A stretch of DNA of 27,661 nucleotides from CAZRNB01 sp964601355 (GCA_964601355.1 CAZRNB010000027.1:1-27661); one strand, 5' to 3'. Positions 8,152-16,303 are shown, counted from the stretch's first letter. Notes: generated from the letters alone by a model not told the origin. Translations and numbers: made by a program.

Positions 8152-8934
8152 ATGAACAAAAAATTGTATATAATCTCAATAGCTGCTATCTCCTGTCTTG
8201 CAGGTTGCTACGAGCCGGTTAATCCTCCTCAGATAGTATTCGTGCCGCCACAACGAGCCGTTCCTGTCGTGCCACTACCCCCAATAGAGAAATACAATAT
8301 CGGTACATCTGTCCAGGGTCGGCCTATTAGCTGTAATGTGCTTGGCCAAGGTCAAGACGTAACCCTCATTGTGGCAACAATTCATGGTAATGAGCCGGCT
8401 GGATCCGTTCTTGCTCGGCAAACGGCAGATTATCTGCAGCAGCATCAAAACCTATTAGCTGGACGGAAGGTAGTAATCCTGCCCGTAGTGAATCCTGATG
8501 GTATGGCGAACGGTAGTCGTTATAACGCTAAAGGCATAGATTTAAACCGCAATTTTGCAGCAGCTAACCGCCAAAATAATGCACAGCACGGATACGCACC
8601 GCTTTCCGAGCCGGAAGCTGCTGCTATTGCAGCAGTTATACGACAATATTCTCCCGACCGCATCGTCAGTATTCATCAGCCTTTGGCCTGTATTGACTAC
8701 GATGGCCCTGCCTGGGCATTGGCAAACCACTTAGCTCAACATTGTGATCTGCCTATACGCAAACTCGGCGCACAATCCGGCTCATTAGGCTCTTTCGCTG
8801 GTCTTACCATGCAGATTCCTACTGTAACCCTTGAGCTACCCCACAATGCAAGTCAGTGTAACAAGGACGTTCTATGGCAGCAATACGGCTCTGCCCTGCT
8901 CGCAGCAGTCGTCTATCCTGAAATGGCCAAATAA
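8152..8934 (+). CDS. M14-family zinc carboxypeptidase lipoprotein (MpaA-like)
   Basis: 260 residues. The signal peptide ends in the lipobox LAGC (16-19), followed by a proline-rich tether (about 20-45). The peptidase domain has the M14 zinc motif HGNE (H78, E81) with the third ligand H175 in SIHQP, the substrate-binding NRNF at 132-135, and the catalytic glutamate E228 in TLELP. The size and the HGNEPAG / NPDGM / LNRNF pattern resemble murein-peptide amidase MpaA and related gamma-D-Glu-Dap peptidases, so a role in recycling or trimming cell-wall peptides is likely. Here it is tethered to a membrane on the outer side, unlike cytoplasmic MpaA. It is divergent from the 7996 gene across 155 bases and has no obvious ribosome-binding site. 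Confidence 0.85.
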   Translation: MNKKLYIISIAAISCLAGCYEPVNPPQIVFVPPQRAVPVVPLPPIEKYNIGTSVQGRPISCNVLGQGQDVTLIVATIHGNEPAGSVLARQTADYLQQHQNLLAGRKVVILPVVNPDGMANGSRYNAKGIDLNRNFAAANRQNNAQHGYAPLSEPEAAAIAAVIRQYSPDRIVSIHQPLACIDYDGPAWALANHLAQHCDLPIRKLGAQSGSLGSFAGLTMQIPTVTLELPHNASQCNKDVLWQQYGSALLAAVVYPEMAK

Positions 8935-9005
8935 TTAAATCCACACCTTTTTACCGCGATTTTTCTATGAACTTTACCTAATTTAAAGCTAAAATAGCAA
9001 ATCCA

Positions 9006-11054
9006 ATGGGTATTTTCAAGCTAAGGACAAGTTTCAGCCCGGCAGGCGACCAGCCTGCGGCCATAAGCAGGCTCACAGAAGGTCTGCATGCGAGCAAAAG
9101 GTATCAAACCCTGATGGGCGTTACCGGCAGCGGAAAAACATTCACTATGGCTAACGTTATAGCTCAATTCGAGCTGCCAACCCTTGTCATATCTCACAAT
9201 AAAACTTTGGCCGCCCAGCTTTATGAGGAATTTAAGGAGCTTTTCCCTGAAAACGCGGTCGAATACTTCGTCAGCTATTATGATTACTATCAGCCCGAAG
9301 CTTATATTCCGCAGCGAGATATTTACATAGAAAAAGACGCCTCTAAGAACGCCGATCTGGATCGCCTGCGGCTTTCCACTACCACCAGCCTTTCATCAAG
9401 AAACGATTGCATTATTGTCGCATCTGTCTCATGTATTTTTGGCTTAGGCTCACCTGAAGATTATAAAGCCAGCGTAGTGTCCATCGGAACGGGAGATAGC
9501 ATAGATAGAAATGTCCTCCTGGGGAGATTGGCTGATATTCAATACACCAGAAACGATATCGACTTTCAAAGAGGAAAATTTAGAGTCCGCGGCGACGTCG
9601 TTGAACTGTACCCTTCTTATGAATCATTCGCTATCAGGATTGAACTTTTCGGCGACAATGTAGAGAAGATAAGCTACATAAATCCAGTTTCCGGCGAGAT
9701 ATTGGCCATCGAAGAACAAGTTTTTGTCTATCCGGCTGAGCATTACGTTATGCCCTGCGACAGGGTTGTCTCCGCAGCAGAGAGCATAAAAGCCGAGCTT
9801 CAAGAGCGGCTGGCGGAGCTCCGCGGCCAGGGCAAGCTTCTCGAAGCACAACGGCTTGAGGCCAGAACACTTTATGACCTTGAGATGATTCAGGAAGTCG
9901 GCTATTGCAGCGGAATTGAAAATTACGCCAGACACTTGGCTGCCCTGCCGCCCGGCGCCAGACCTTATACGCTCATCGACTATTTCCCGAAGGATTTCCT
10001 TTTATTCATCGATGAATCACATGTCACCATCCCTCAGCTGCGAGCGATGTGGGCAGGTGACAGAAGCAGAAAAGAAGTCCTGGTTGAGCATGGCTTTAGA
10101 CTGCCAAGCGCGCTGGATAACAGACCTCTGCGATTTGAAGAGTTTCAGGAAAAATGGTCGCATGTCATTTTTGTCTCCGCTACGCCTGGGCCGTTTGAGA
10201 TGGAAAAATGTAACCATGAGGTAGTCGAGCAGATTATTCGGCCTACCGGCCTTCTGGACCCCGAAATATTTGTGCATCCGGCCGGCAGCCAGATTCCGCA
10301 CCTTTTGAAAGAGATTGAAAAGCGAGTCAAAGTTAAGGAGCGAATGCTCGTTACGACCTTAACAAAACGTATGGCTGAGAACCTGTCAAGCTACATAGCA
10401 AAGAAGGGTTTTAGATGCCGGTATCTGCACAGCGAAATTAATACACTTGAAAGAGTTGAGATACTTCGCGACCTGCGAAGCGGCGAATTCGACGTCCTGG
10501 TGGGAATAAATCTGCTGCGGGAAGGCCTGGATTTGCCGGAGGTTTCTGCCGTTGCCATACTCGATGCAGATAAGGAAGGATTCCTGCGAAGCCGGATTTC
10601 ACTGATACAAACGATCGGCAGAACCGCACGAAACGTCAACGCAACCGTCTTTTTATATGCCGATACAATGACCGAATCGATGCAGAAAGCTATTGACGAA
10701 ACAAATAGACGTCGTAAAATCCAGTTAGAGTATAATGAAAAACATAATATTAAGCCTGAAACAATCAAAAAGGAAATTCGTAAAAGCTTAACCGAGCGGA
10801 TTAAAGCAAGGCATACTCCGGCGGAGGCGATAAGCTTTGCCGACCACGAATACGATAAGGTCGAGCTGGCTAATCAGATTGAGCAAGAGATGTTAGAAGC
10901 GGCTGAGGCCCTTGATTTTGAGCGAGCTGCTTTTTTGCGCGACCAGTTACGCGAATTGAAGGAATTGCCGGAGTTGGTTATTGCCGGCTCTCAAAAAAAG
11001 AAAAGTGACTTCTTATCTACAAAAAAACTGCGAAGAACAAAAGGAAAAATGTAG
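9006..11054 (+). CDS. uvrB: Excinuclease ABC subunit B (UvrB)
   Basis: 682 residues, full length. UvrB receives damaged DNA from UvrA, checks it with its beta-hairpin and recruits UvrC in nucleotide excision repair. Seen: Walker A GVTGSGKT (38-45), the tyrosine-rich beta-hairpin YFVSYYDYYQPEAYIPQRD (87-105), helicase motif II DESH (336-339), FVSATPGP, the helicase C-terminal GINLLREGLDLPEVS and QTIGRTARN, and a C-terminal UVR domain (about 615-660) that contacts UvrC. A basic tail follows. The ATG at 9006 gives the usual N-terminus, but the ribosome-binding site is weak. A hairpin terminator sits directly after the gene. Confidence 0.98.
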   Translation: MGIFKLRTSFSPAGDQPAAISRLTEGLHASKRYQTLMGVTGSGKTFTMANVIAQFELPTLVISHNKTLAAQLYEEFKELFPENAVEYFVSYYDYYQPEAYIPQRDIYIEKDASKNADLDRLRLSTTTSLSSRNDCIIVASVSCIFGLGSPEDYKASVVSIGTGDSIDRNVLLGRLADIQYTRNDIDFQRGKFRVRGDVVELYPSYESFAIRIELFGDNVEKISYINPVSGEILAIEEQVFVYPAEHYVMPCDRVVSAAESIKAELQERLAELRGQGKLLEAQRLEARTLYDLEMIQEVGYCSGIENYARHLAALPPGARPYTLIDYFPKDFLLFIDESHVTIPQLRAMWAGDRSRKEVLVEHGFRLPSALDNRPLRFEEFQEKWSHVIFVSATPGPFEMEKCNHEVVEQIIRPTGLLDPEIFVHPAGSQIPHLLKEIEKRVKVKERMLVTTLTKRMAENLSSYIAKKGFRCRYLHSEINTLERVEILRDLRSGEFDVLVGINLLREGLDLPEVSAVAILDADKEGFLRSRISLIQTIGRTARNVNATVFLYADTMTESMQKAIDETNRRRKIQLEYNEKHNIKPETIKKEIRKSLTERIKARHTPAEAISFADHEYDKVELANQIEQEMLEAAEALDFERAAFLRDQLRELKELPELVIAGSQKKKSDFLSTKKLRRTKGKM

Positions 11055-11065
11055 AAATCGTTTAG

Positions 11066-11090
11066 CCGTCATCCTTGTGGTGACGGTCTT
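11066..11090 (+). terminator. Rho-independent terminator after uvrB
   Basis: The stem CCGTCATC (11066-11073) pairs with GGTGACGG (11079-11086) over a five-base loop, with one G-U pair, followed by TCTTTT. It lies 11 bases past the uvrB stop and excludes the most upstream possible start of nadC (11091). Confidence 0.75.
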
Positions 11091-11129
11091 TTGATATATT
11101 ATCTTATATTCGGCAAAGACAGGAAGAAA

Positions 11130-12002
11130 ATGATAAAACTTAACATTGCACAAGTGCGACCATTGATCAAATTAGCCATCGAAGAAGACCTCGGAGAAGG
11201 GGATCTAACCAGCGAGCTTCTATTCAAAGATGACACTATTGGCAAAGCTAACATCATCTCACGGGAAGAAATAGTTGTGTGTGGAATGCCGGTTGTTAAA
11301 GAAGTTCTCGGCATTTATAACAAAAGGCTCAAATTGAAAGTCTATGTAAATGACGGCCAGTCCGCTCACATCGGCCGTAAAATCGGCACCATCGAAGGCC
11401 CTTTGCGTCCTATGCTCAGTGCCGAACGGGTCATACTAAACTTCATCCAAAGACTTAGCGGGATAGCTACCAATACGCGGAAATATGTCAATGCCGTTCT
11501 TGGTACAAAAGCAAAGATTTATGACACAAGAAAGACACTTCCAGGATGGAGAATTCTCGAAAAATACGCGGTTCAATGCGGTGGCGGACATAACCATAGA
11601 TTAGGATTATATGACGGCATACTAATTAAAGACAACCATCTGGCACAGTTCGGCAGAAACTTTCAGCCGAAACTTCGGCAAATGGTCTGTGAAGCAAAAA
11701 AAATAAAGGGTATTAAATTCATCGCCGTAGAGGTTGACCACGTTGATGACCAGCTTAATTACGTGCTGGAAATCCCGGGCATCGACATAGTTCTTTTGGA
11801 CAACATGGGACAGTGGCAGCTAAAACACGCCGTGGACATGCGAAATAAAATGTGTGGCAAAAACAAAAAGCCCCTGCTGGAGGCATCAGGCAACATCACC
11901 CTCAGCAATGTCTCAGCTATTGCTCAGTGCGGTGTTAACAGAATCGCCGTCGGTGCACTCACTCACTCGGCGGCAGCGGTCGATATTGGGCTTGACAGGT
12001 AA
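11130..12002 (+). CDS. nadC: Nicotinate-nucleotide pyrophosphorylase, carboxylating (quinolinate phosphoribosyltransferase)
   Basis: 290 residues, usual family length. It converts quinolinate and PRPP into nicotinate mononucleotide in de novo NAD synthesis. Seen: EEDLGEGDLTS (18-28), ERVILNFIQRLSGIAT (99-114), DTRKT (132-136), GGGHNHRLGLYDGILIKDNH (151-170), EVDHVDD and the C-terminal EASGNI and GVNRIAVGALTHS, which bind substrate and phosphates. The start ATG 11130 is chosen because AGGAAG lies just upstream and the family N-terminus begins there. An earlier in-frame start at 11091 would begin at the T-tract of the uvrB terminator. birA follows after 31 bases and is probably co-transcribed. 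Confidence 0.96.
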   Translation: MIKLNIAQVRPLIKLAIEEDLGEGDLTSELLFKDDTIGKANIISREEIVVCGMPVVKEVLGIYNKRLKLKVYVNDGQSAHIGRKIGTIEGPLRPMLSAERVILNFIQRLSGIATNTRKYVNAVLGTKAKIYDTRKTLPGWRILEKYAVQCGGGHNHRLGLYDGILIKDNHLAQFGRNFQPKLRQMVCEAKKIKGIKFIAVEVDHVDDQLNYVLEIPGIDIVLLDNMGQWQLKHAVDMRNKMCGKNKKPLLEASGNITLSNVSAIAQCGVNRIAVGALTHSAAAVDIGLDR

Positions 12003-12033
12003 AATTTATTGCCAATTTGGAAATCAAAAATCG

Positions 12034-12825
12034 ATGGACCTGCTGGACCCTGACAAAATAAAGGCAGACCTGAAAACCAGACGCATCGGCAGAAAAATCC
12101 TCATTTATAGCTCTACCTCAAGCACAAATGACATTGCCGCCGAATATGCAAAGAATAAAAATAACGATGGTCTTGTAATCTTTACAGAAGAGCAGACAGC
12201 AGGCAGAGGCAGAGCCGGCAACAAATGGTTCAGCGGCCGGGCAGATAGCATCCTGTGCTCAATAGTTTTAACAAACAGCAAATTAAGCGCAGAGCTGCTC
12301 TCGCTTACTTGTGCAGTAGCAATCGCTGAGGCAATAGGCAAACCAGCTAAAATCGAAGCTAAAATCAAATGGCCAAACGACATTTTATTAAACGGCAAAA
12401 AAGTCGCCGGTATCCTCCTTGAGTCTAAGCCAAACGATAAAAGTAACACCTACATTATTGGTATAGGAATCAACTGCCATCAGAAGAAAGATTCTTTTCC
12501 TGCCGAGTTGCAACCAACCGCTACGAGTATCGATATAGAAACTAAAAATCCGCCAAAGTCGAGCGACCGCATTTTATTAGCCAAGAGACTTCTGACCTCA
12601 TTAGATAGCTGGCTTGAAACAGCAGAAAAAAATCCTAACGACGTCACTGAAAGGTGGAGCGAGCTTAGCATCCAGTTAGGCCACAGAGTAATACTATTAT
12701 ACAATGGTAAAAAATTTTCCGGCAACTGTATAGGAATCGACCCAATAAAAGGTCTTATTCTCCAGTTAGATACCGGCGGCATAAGAATGTTTAACGCTGC
12801 ACAGGCCACTATTGACAAATCTTAG
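12034..12825 (+). CDS. birA: Biotin--[acetyl-CoA carboxylase] ligase (class I BirA, no repressor domain)
   Basis: 263 residues. It activates biotin with ATP and attaches it to the carrier lysine of biotin carboxylases. Seen: STSSTNDIAAEYA (27-39), TEEQTAGRGRAGNKW (51-65) with the adenylate-binding GRGRAG, KWPNDILLNGKKVAGIL (112-128) and GIGINCHQ. The C-terminal SH3-like domain is present (GHRVILLYNGKKFSGNCIGID). The N-terminal DNA-binding helix-turn-helix of E. coli BirA is absent, so it should not act as a repressor. The start ATG 12034 is chosen because the frame extends 60 codons upstream into nadC without family similarity. It is 31 bases after nadC. Confidence 0.94.
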   Translation: MDLLDPDKIKADLKTRRIGRKILIYSSTSSTNDIAAEYAKNKNNDGLVIFTEEQTAGRGRAGNKWFSGRADSILCSIVLTNSKLSAELLSLTCAVAIAEAIGKPAKIEAKIKWPNDILLNGKKVAGILLESKPNDKSNTYIIGIGINCHQKKDSFPAELQPTATSIDIETKNPPKSSDRILLAKRLLTSLDSWLETAEKNPNDVTERWSELSIQLGHRVILLYNGKKFSGNCIGIDPIKGLILQLDTGGIRMFNAAQATIDKS

Positions 12826-12883
12826 CTTATTGATAAAAAATCTAATCTGAGGCTTTTGTCTTACGCATAACTTTGCTATATTA

Positions 12884-13036
12884 TTCAGACTGACCGATTC
12901 ATACTGTCATACCCGCGAAGGCGGGTATCCATTTACCTTATTATAGAAGTGGATTCCCGCTTCCGCGGGAATGACATTCGTCACTACCTGATGCCGAATA
13001 AGCATTTGGGACTCATAAAAAATCGGTTACATTGAG
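12884..13036. mobile_element. Decayed MITE-like element, older copy of the 19456 element
   Basis: The left end TTCAGACTGACCGAT (12884-12898) and the right end ATCGGTTACATTGAG (13022-13036) are degenerate forms of the 15-base terminal repeats at 19456-19470 and 19622-19636. As there, a palindrome begins a few bases inside the left end (12906-12975), and a ~46-base unique stretch separates it from the right end. The flanks (CTATATTA and TATTCTAA) show no clear target duplication. It lies between birA and the lpdA start. Confidence 0.6.
12906..12975. repeat. REP-like palindrome (GTCATACCCGCGAAGGCGGG type)
   Basis: The left arm GTCATACCCGCGAAGGCGGG then TATCCAT faces the right arm GGATTCCCGC then TTCCGCGGGAATGAC. 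The total is 70 bases. Each arm is itself a small hairpin (CCCGC/GCGGG). It belongs to a palindrome type common in many bacterial genomes and is nested inside the TIR-bounded element. Confidence 0.8.
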
Positions 13037-13090
13037 TATTCTAAATTTTTATCAACGCTTATTACCAAACATAATATATGAGGTTTAATT

Positions 13091-14455
13091 ATGGCAGAAA
13101 AATTTGATGTAGTTGTAATCGGCGCTGGCCCAGGCGGTTTTCGTGCAGCCAAAAGATGCGCACAAAAAGGCACTTCGGTAGCAGTCGTGGAAAAAGAGTT
13201 TATCGGTGGAACCTGCCTTAATTGGGGATGTATCCCCTCAAAAGCGCTACTCGCCACGGCGCATGTTTTACTATCAGCTAAATATGCAGCCGAAATAGGA
13301 ATTGACATAGGTTCGGCCACTCCGAACTGGCCTAAAATACAGCAAAGAAAAGATGCTATTGTAACCGGCTTTCGTAAGGCAATGACAGGAACTGCCCATG
13401 CTCACAAAATTAAGGTCTTCTCAGGTCGAGCGATTGTCATATCGCCAAATAAAATAGAAGTGACAAATGGATCACCAACTGAGATACAAACGGACAAAAT
13501 AATTCTCGCCACCGGCTCAGAATCAATTGAGCTTACAAATATACCTTTTGATGGCCAAACCGTCATCAGCAGCAAGGAAGCCCTGTCCCTGCCGCAGATA
13601 CCCAAATCAATGGTAATCATAGGTGGCGGCGTCATTGGCTGCGAAATGGCCTGCGTTTATGCCGTTATGGGAACAAAGGTCACGATCGTAGAGGCTCTTT
13701 CCAGACTGCTTCCGATGGAGGATGAATGGGTCGGCAGACTTATCGAGCGAGAATTCAAAAAAATCGGTATCGATTCTATAACAGGCGTTAAAGTCACTTC
13801 CGTAGATAAAAAGATTACGCCGGCAAAAATAATCCTTGAGAACGGCCAAACGATTGAAGCTGAAAAAGTATTGGTTTCCGTCGGTCGAAAGCCAAACGTT
13901 GACCCGGACACAGTCGAATCGCTGAATTTGAAGATGAACGGCCCTGCCGTTGTCATAAATGGAAAAATGGAAACGAATGTCGCGGGCGTCTATGCCATCG
14001 GCGATGTCGTTGGAACAACTCTTTTAGCGCATGGCGCCACAACTGAAGCGGATGTCGCTTCTGACAATGCCACCGGCGGCAGCCGGATAATGAACGATTA
14101 CTGCCTCATACCGAGGGTCGTCTTCACCTTCCCTGAGGTTGCTTCCGTTGGAAAATCAGAAGAAAAATGTCAATCCGAAGGCATCGATATTGCTGTCGGA
14201 AAGGGCTTCTTTAAAGGTAACGGACGCAGTGTCGCCTATAATGAAACTTCAGGACAGATCAGAGTAATCCGCGACATTGCTGCCAATAAAATTCTTGGCA
14301 TCACCATAGTCGGCTTTATGGCGACCGAATTTGTCACTTTAGGCCGGACGCTTATCGGCTGCGACCCGGATGAACTTGGCCGGATAACATATCCGCACCC
14401 AACTATCAGCGAAACGCTTGAAGATGCGGTTATAGACGCCTTCGGCAGTTCTTAA
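13091..14455 (+). CDS. lpdA: Dihydrolipoyl dehydrogenase (E3)
   Basis: 454 residues, usual length. It reoxidises dihydrolipoamide on 2-oxoacid dehydrogenase or glycine-cleavage carrier proteins, passing electrons through FAD to NAD+. Seen: FAD motif VVIGAGPGGFRAA (8-20), redox-active disulfide in GGTCLNWGCIPS (C42, C47), NAD-binding VIIGGGVIGCEMA in the middle, YAIGDVVG for FAD, and the C-terminal dimer-interface base HPTISE (H436, E441). The start ATG 13091 has TGAGG seven bases upstream. It stands alone here, with the partner E1 and E2 genes not in the window, but the lipoyl-making fusion gene lies 1.9 kb downstream. Confidence 0.95.
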   Translation: MAEKFDVVVIGAGPGGFRAAKRCAQKGTSVAVVEKEFIGGTCLNWGCIPSKALLATAHVLLSAKYAAEIGIDIGSATPNWPKIQQRKDAIVTGFRKAMTGTAHAHKIKVFSGRAIVISPNKIEVTNGSPTEIQTDKIILATGSESIELTNIPFDGQTVISSKEALSLPQIPKSMVIIGGGVIGCEMACVYAVMGTKVTIVEALSRLLPMEDEWVGRLIEREFKKIGIDSITGVKVTSVDKKITPAKIILENGQTIEAEKVLVSVGRKPNVDPDTVESLNLKMNGPAVVINGKMETNVAGVYAIGDVVGTTLLAHGATTEADVASDNATGGSRIMNDYCLIPRVVFTFPEVASVGKSEEKCQSEGIDIAVGKGFFKGNGRSVAYNETSGQIRVIRDIAANKILGITIVGFMATEFVTLGRTLIGCDPDELGRITYPHPTISETLEDAVIDAFGSS

Positions 14456-14585
14456 GAGCATAAGAGCAAAGGTGCAAAAAGTCCTATAATTTCCGAAAAT
14501 ATATCCAAAAATACCCACTTTCCTTAATTGACGGCATTTTATTTAACTGATAAGATTTAGAAATTATTGCTTTCATGGAGGAGGA

Positions 14586-14705
14586 GTGGAAAAGCATATC
14601 GTGTGCTTCCCACCAAAGTTTTTAGGAGGATTAAACTCAAATAAGTCGAGGTCTAATCGGCTCGCAGGTGAGCTAATTTGCCTGCAAAGCAGAAAAGGAG
14701 GAGAA
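14586..14705 (+). promoter_or_regulatory. Structured 5' leader of the PEP-CTERM-like gene
   Basis: A hairpin at 14586-14613 (GTGG/CCAC closing AAGCA/TGCTT) is followed by an AGGAGG at 14624-14629 with no start codon at a useful distance. A second hairpin at 14664-14685 (GCAGG/CCTGC) comes next, then the real ribosome-binding site AAGGAGGAG just before ATG 14707. Two purine-rich AGGAGG tracts and two stems suggest an RNA control element. No known riboswitch consensus was matched by eye. Confidence 0.4.
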
Positions 14706-14706
14706 A

Positions 14707-15333
14707 ATGAAAAAGAAGTGGCATATTCTCACAATTGCTTATGAATCAGCAAGGTATGTTACAGGGTACAGACGGACAAAGTGGTTCGCCTTTTGTCTGA
14801 TATTCATAATCCCCCTACATGTTCAGGCAATCGGGATATCACCTGGGAGTTGGCAGGTCACTATGCAACAATATGATCCCACAGTTCTGACAAAGACCTT
14901 TTATGTAAGTTCAGCTTGGTCTGATGAATCCTACATGGTCGTGGCGGATTTTTCTATTTATATCCTTCCACCAGCAATTCCTTTCAGCTATAGTGACTTG
15001 TTCTTTTCGTTTGATCCGACAGAGCGATTAGACCACTTAGAATGGATTCGCCCTGTTGGTACGCCTTGGGTACAGCCTTTTACAGTGTATCTACACTCGG
15101 CTACAATGCCACCGAATTCTCCTGATACTCCTTATAAGCTTTTAACAATAATCTCAACCGGTCCCGTTGAACCACCATCTGGTGGTGGCGGACATTTCTA
15201 CGCTGGCCTCATAGTCCCCATTAATATCACCGTCGAGCCTGGTGCTGCTCTAATTCCCGCCCCTGGTGCTGTGATTCTTGCCAGCCTCGGTGTTGGATTA
15301 GTCGGCTGGCTGCGCAGACGCAGAACGCTGTAG
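14707..15333 (+). CDS. Secreted protein with PEP-CTERM-like sorting signal
   Basis: 208 residues. An N-terminal basic region (about 1-25) precedes a hydrophobic stretch (WFAFCLIFIIPLHVQA, about 26-41) that looks like a long signal peptide. The middle (42-180) is a beta-rich extracellular domain with no recognised family; it contains a PPSGGGGHF turn. The C-terminus has a PAPGA motif, a hydrophobic helix (VILASLGVGLVGWL) and RRRRTL, the tripartite layout of PEP-CTERM proteins that exosortase recognises in Gram-negative bacteria. The motif here is PAP rather than PEP, a form I associate with planctomycetes. No exosortase gene is in the window. A strong ribosome-binding site (AAGGAGGAG) fixes the start. 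Confidence 0.75.
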   Translation: MKKKWHILTIAYESARYVTGYRRTKWFAFCLIFIIPLHVQAIGISPGSWQVTMQQYDPTVLTKTFYVSSAWSDESYMVVADFSIYILPPAIPFSYSDLFFSFDPTERLDHLEWIRPVGTPWVQPFTVYLHSATMPPNSPDTPYKLLTIISTGPVEPPSGGGGHFYAGLIVPINITVEPGAALIPAPGAVILASLGVGLVGWLRRRRTL

Positions 15334-15475
15334 TTCGTGACTCGTGGTTCGTGGATAGTGAATCGTGTATCGTGAATAGATTGTTCTGATCCCTGATCCC
15401 CGATACCTGACCCCTGCCTTTTGTGGTTCGTGAATCGTGAATAGTGAATCGTGATTGGTGAATAGTGGATCGTCC
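15334..15475. repeat. Degenerate word repeat (GTGAATCGTG family)
   Basis: The stretch is made of shuffled variants of a 9-10 base unit: GTGGTTCGTG, GTGAATCGTG, GTGAATAGTG, GTGATTGGTG, in two blocks (15336-15382 and 15422-15470). They are separated by a CTGATCCC / CTGACCCC block. It explains an apparent reading frame on the minus strand rich in HDSRTT and HESRTT. Confidence 0.8.
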
Positions 15476-15550
15476 CTCATCCTTCATCCATCGTCTCTGG
15501 TAGGTCGTCGTAGATTGTGGTTAAGAATTGGAAATTGTTTGAAACTTGAA

Positions 15551-15586
15551 GGGCTGCAAGGTGCAAGTCTTGCAGCCCTTTTTATT
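15551..15586 (+). terminator. Strong Rho-independent terminator
   Basis: The perfect 10-bp stem GGGCTGCAAG (15551-15560) with CTTGCAGCCC (15569-15578) has an 8-base loop and is followed by TTTTTATTT. It is oriented for the plus strand, ~217 bases after the PEP-CTERM-like gene, which it probably ends, and just before the convergent hepT gene. Confidence 0.85.
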
Positions 15587-15642
15587 TAGCAAGATGATTC
15601 CTCGTCAGCATTTGAATTTTACTCTACACACCATGAACTTGA

Positions 15643-15969
15643 TTAAAGATTGGCGATTTGTGAACGGAGTTTTGGTAATTCGTTCTTTATCACGTCCCAG
15701 ACTACATCAGGCAGTATCCCAAAGTATTGATGAACGATAACATTTCGCATGCCAATTATCTCATCCCATGGGATATCTGGATGTTGTTCTTTGAAATCCT
15801 CCGGCAGAGAGCGAGCAGCTTCTCCGATAATTTCAATATTTCGAGTGACAGCATCCTGGCTTTTCCGATCCGATAGAAAGTCCTCATATTTCATCCCCTC
15901 AACATACGATACAGTCCTATCGATCGCATCCAAAATATCAAGAATGCGAAGTTTGCTATGTCGGTACAT
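15643..15969 (-). CDS. hepT: HepT-like toxin (HEPN / DUF86 family)
   Basis: 108 residues, all-helical HEPN fold. The RNase motif R-x4-H-x-Y is intact: R75, H80, Y82 in RNVIVHQYF. In the studied HepT-MntA systems HepT cleaves RNA until the partner nucleotidyltransferase AMPylates the tyrosine of this motif. The start ATG 15969 lies inside the last codons of mntA (14-base overlap), so translation is coupled. As is usual for this module, the toxin gene is second. The helical SQDAVTRNIEIIGEAARSLP is typical of the family. Confidence 0.9.
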   Translation of the reverse strand: MYRHSKLRILDILDAIDRTVSYVEGMKYEDFLSDRKSQDAVTRNIEIIGEAARSLPEDFKEQHPDIPWDEIIGMRNVIVHQYFGILPDVVWDVIKNELPKLRSQIANL

Positions 15970-16294
15970 GAACGAGATCCTTCTCTATTTCTTCTTTAAG
16001 CCTCCCTTGGACTGCCGGAGGAGTTAATATATCCACCTTTCTGCCGAGAATATATTCAAGGAATAACTTAAGATCGACAAATCGCCTATAAGTAGTCTCT
16101 GAGAACTCAACAATCATGTCCACATCGCTTTGAGGCTCCAAAGACCTGCGTGTAACCGAACCAAAAAGACTGATTTGCGTCACGCCAAACTGCTTCAACT
16201 GCTCAAGATGGGTCTGTAGTATCGCGACGACCTGTTGACATGTCGTTGGATAAGATGGTACATCTTCAATATTTTCATGCTCGAATCGAACCAT
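15956..16294 (-). CDS. mntA: MntA-like nucleotidyltransferase antitoxin
   Basis: 112 residues, minimal nucleotidyltransferase. The catalytic motif G-S-x10-D-x-D is exact: G45 S46 and D57, D59 in FGSVTRRSLEPQSDVDM. In known pairs it silences HepT by adding AMP to its active-site tyrosine. A near-consensus promoter ends only ten bases upstream of the start, so the mRNA should be nearly leaderless (no ribosome-binding site is seen). Divergent from the LipB-LipA gene with only 45 bases between starts. The N-terminal ~40 residues could include another start, but no later ATG precedes the catalytic motif. Confidence 0.9.
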   Translation of the reverse strand: MVRFEHENIEDVPSYPTTCQQVVAILQTHLEQLKQFGVTQISLFGSVTRRSLEPQSDVDMIVEFSETTYRRFVDLKLFLEYILGRKVDILTPPAVQGRLKEEIEKDLVHVPT

Positions 16295-16303
16295 ACATCT
16301 GTT

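Noticed and set aside
14616..14700. A c-di-GMP riboswitch upstream of the PEP-CTERM-like gene
   Set aside because: The words CTGCAAAGCAG and GCAGGTGAG recall parts of the GEMM motif, but the conserved GGGCAAACC and GACGCAAAGCC segments are not present.
15334..15475. A CRISPR array
   Set aside because: The repeat units are only 9-10 bases, degenerate, and without regular unique spacers. No cas genes are nearby.
15227..15487. Minus-strand frames rich in HDSRTT/HESRTT
   Set aside because: They are translations of the shuffled GTGAATCGTG word repeat and the end of the PEP-CTERM-like gene.
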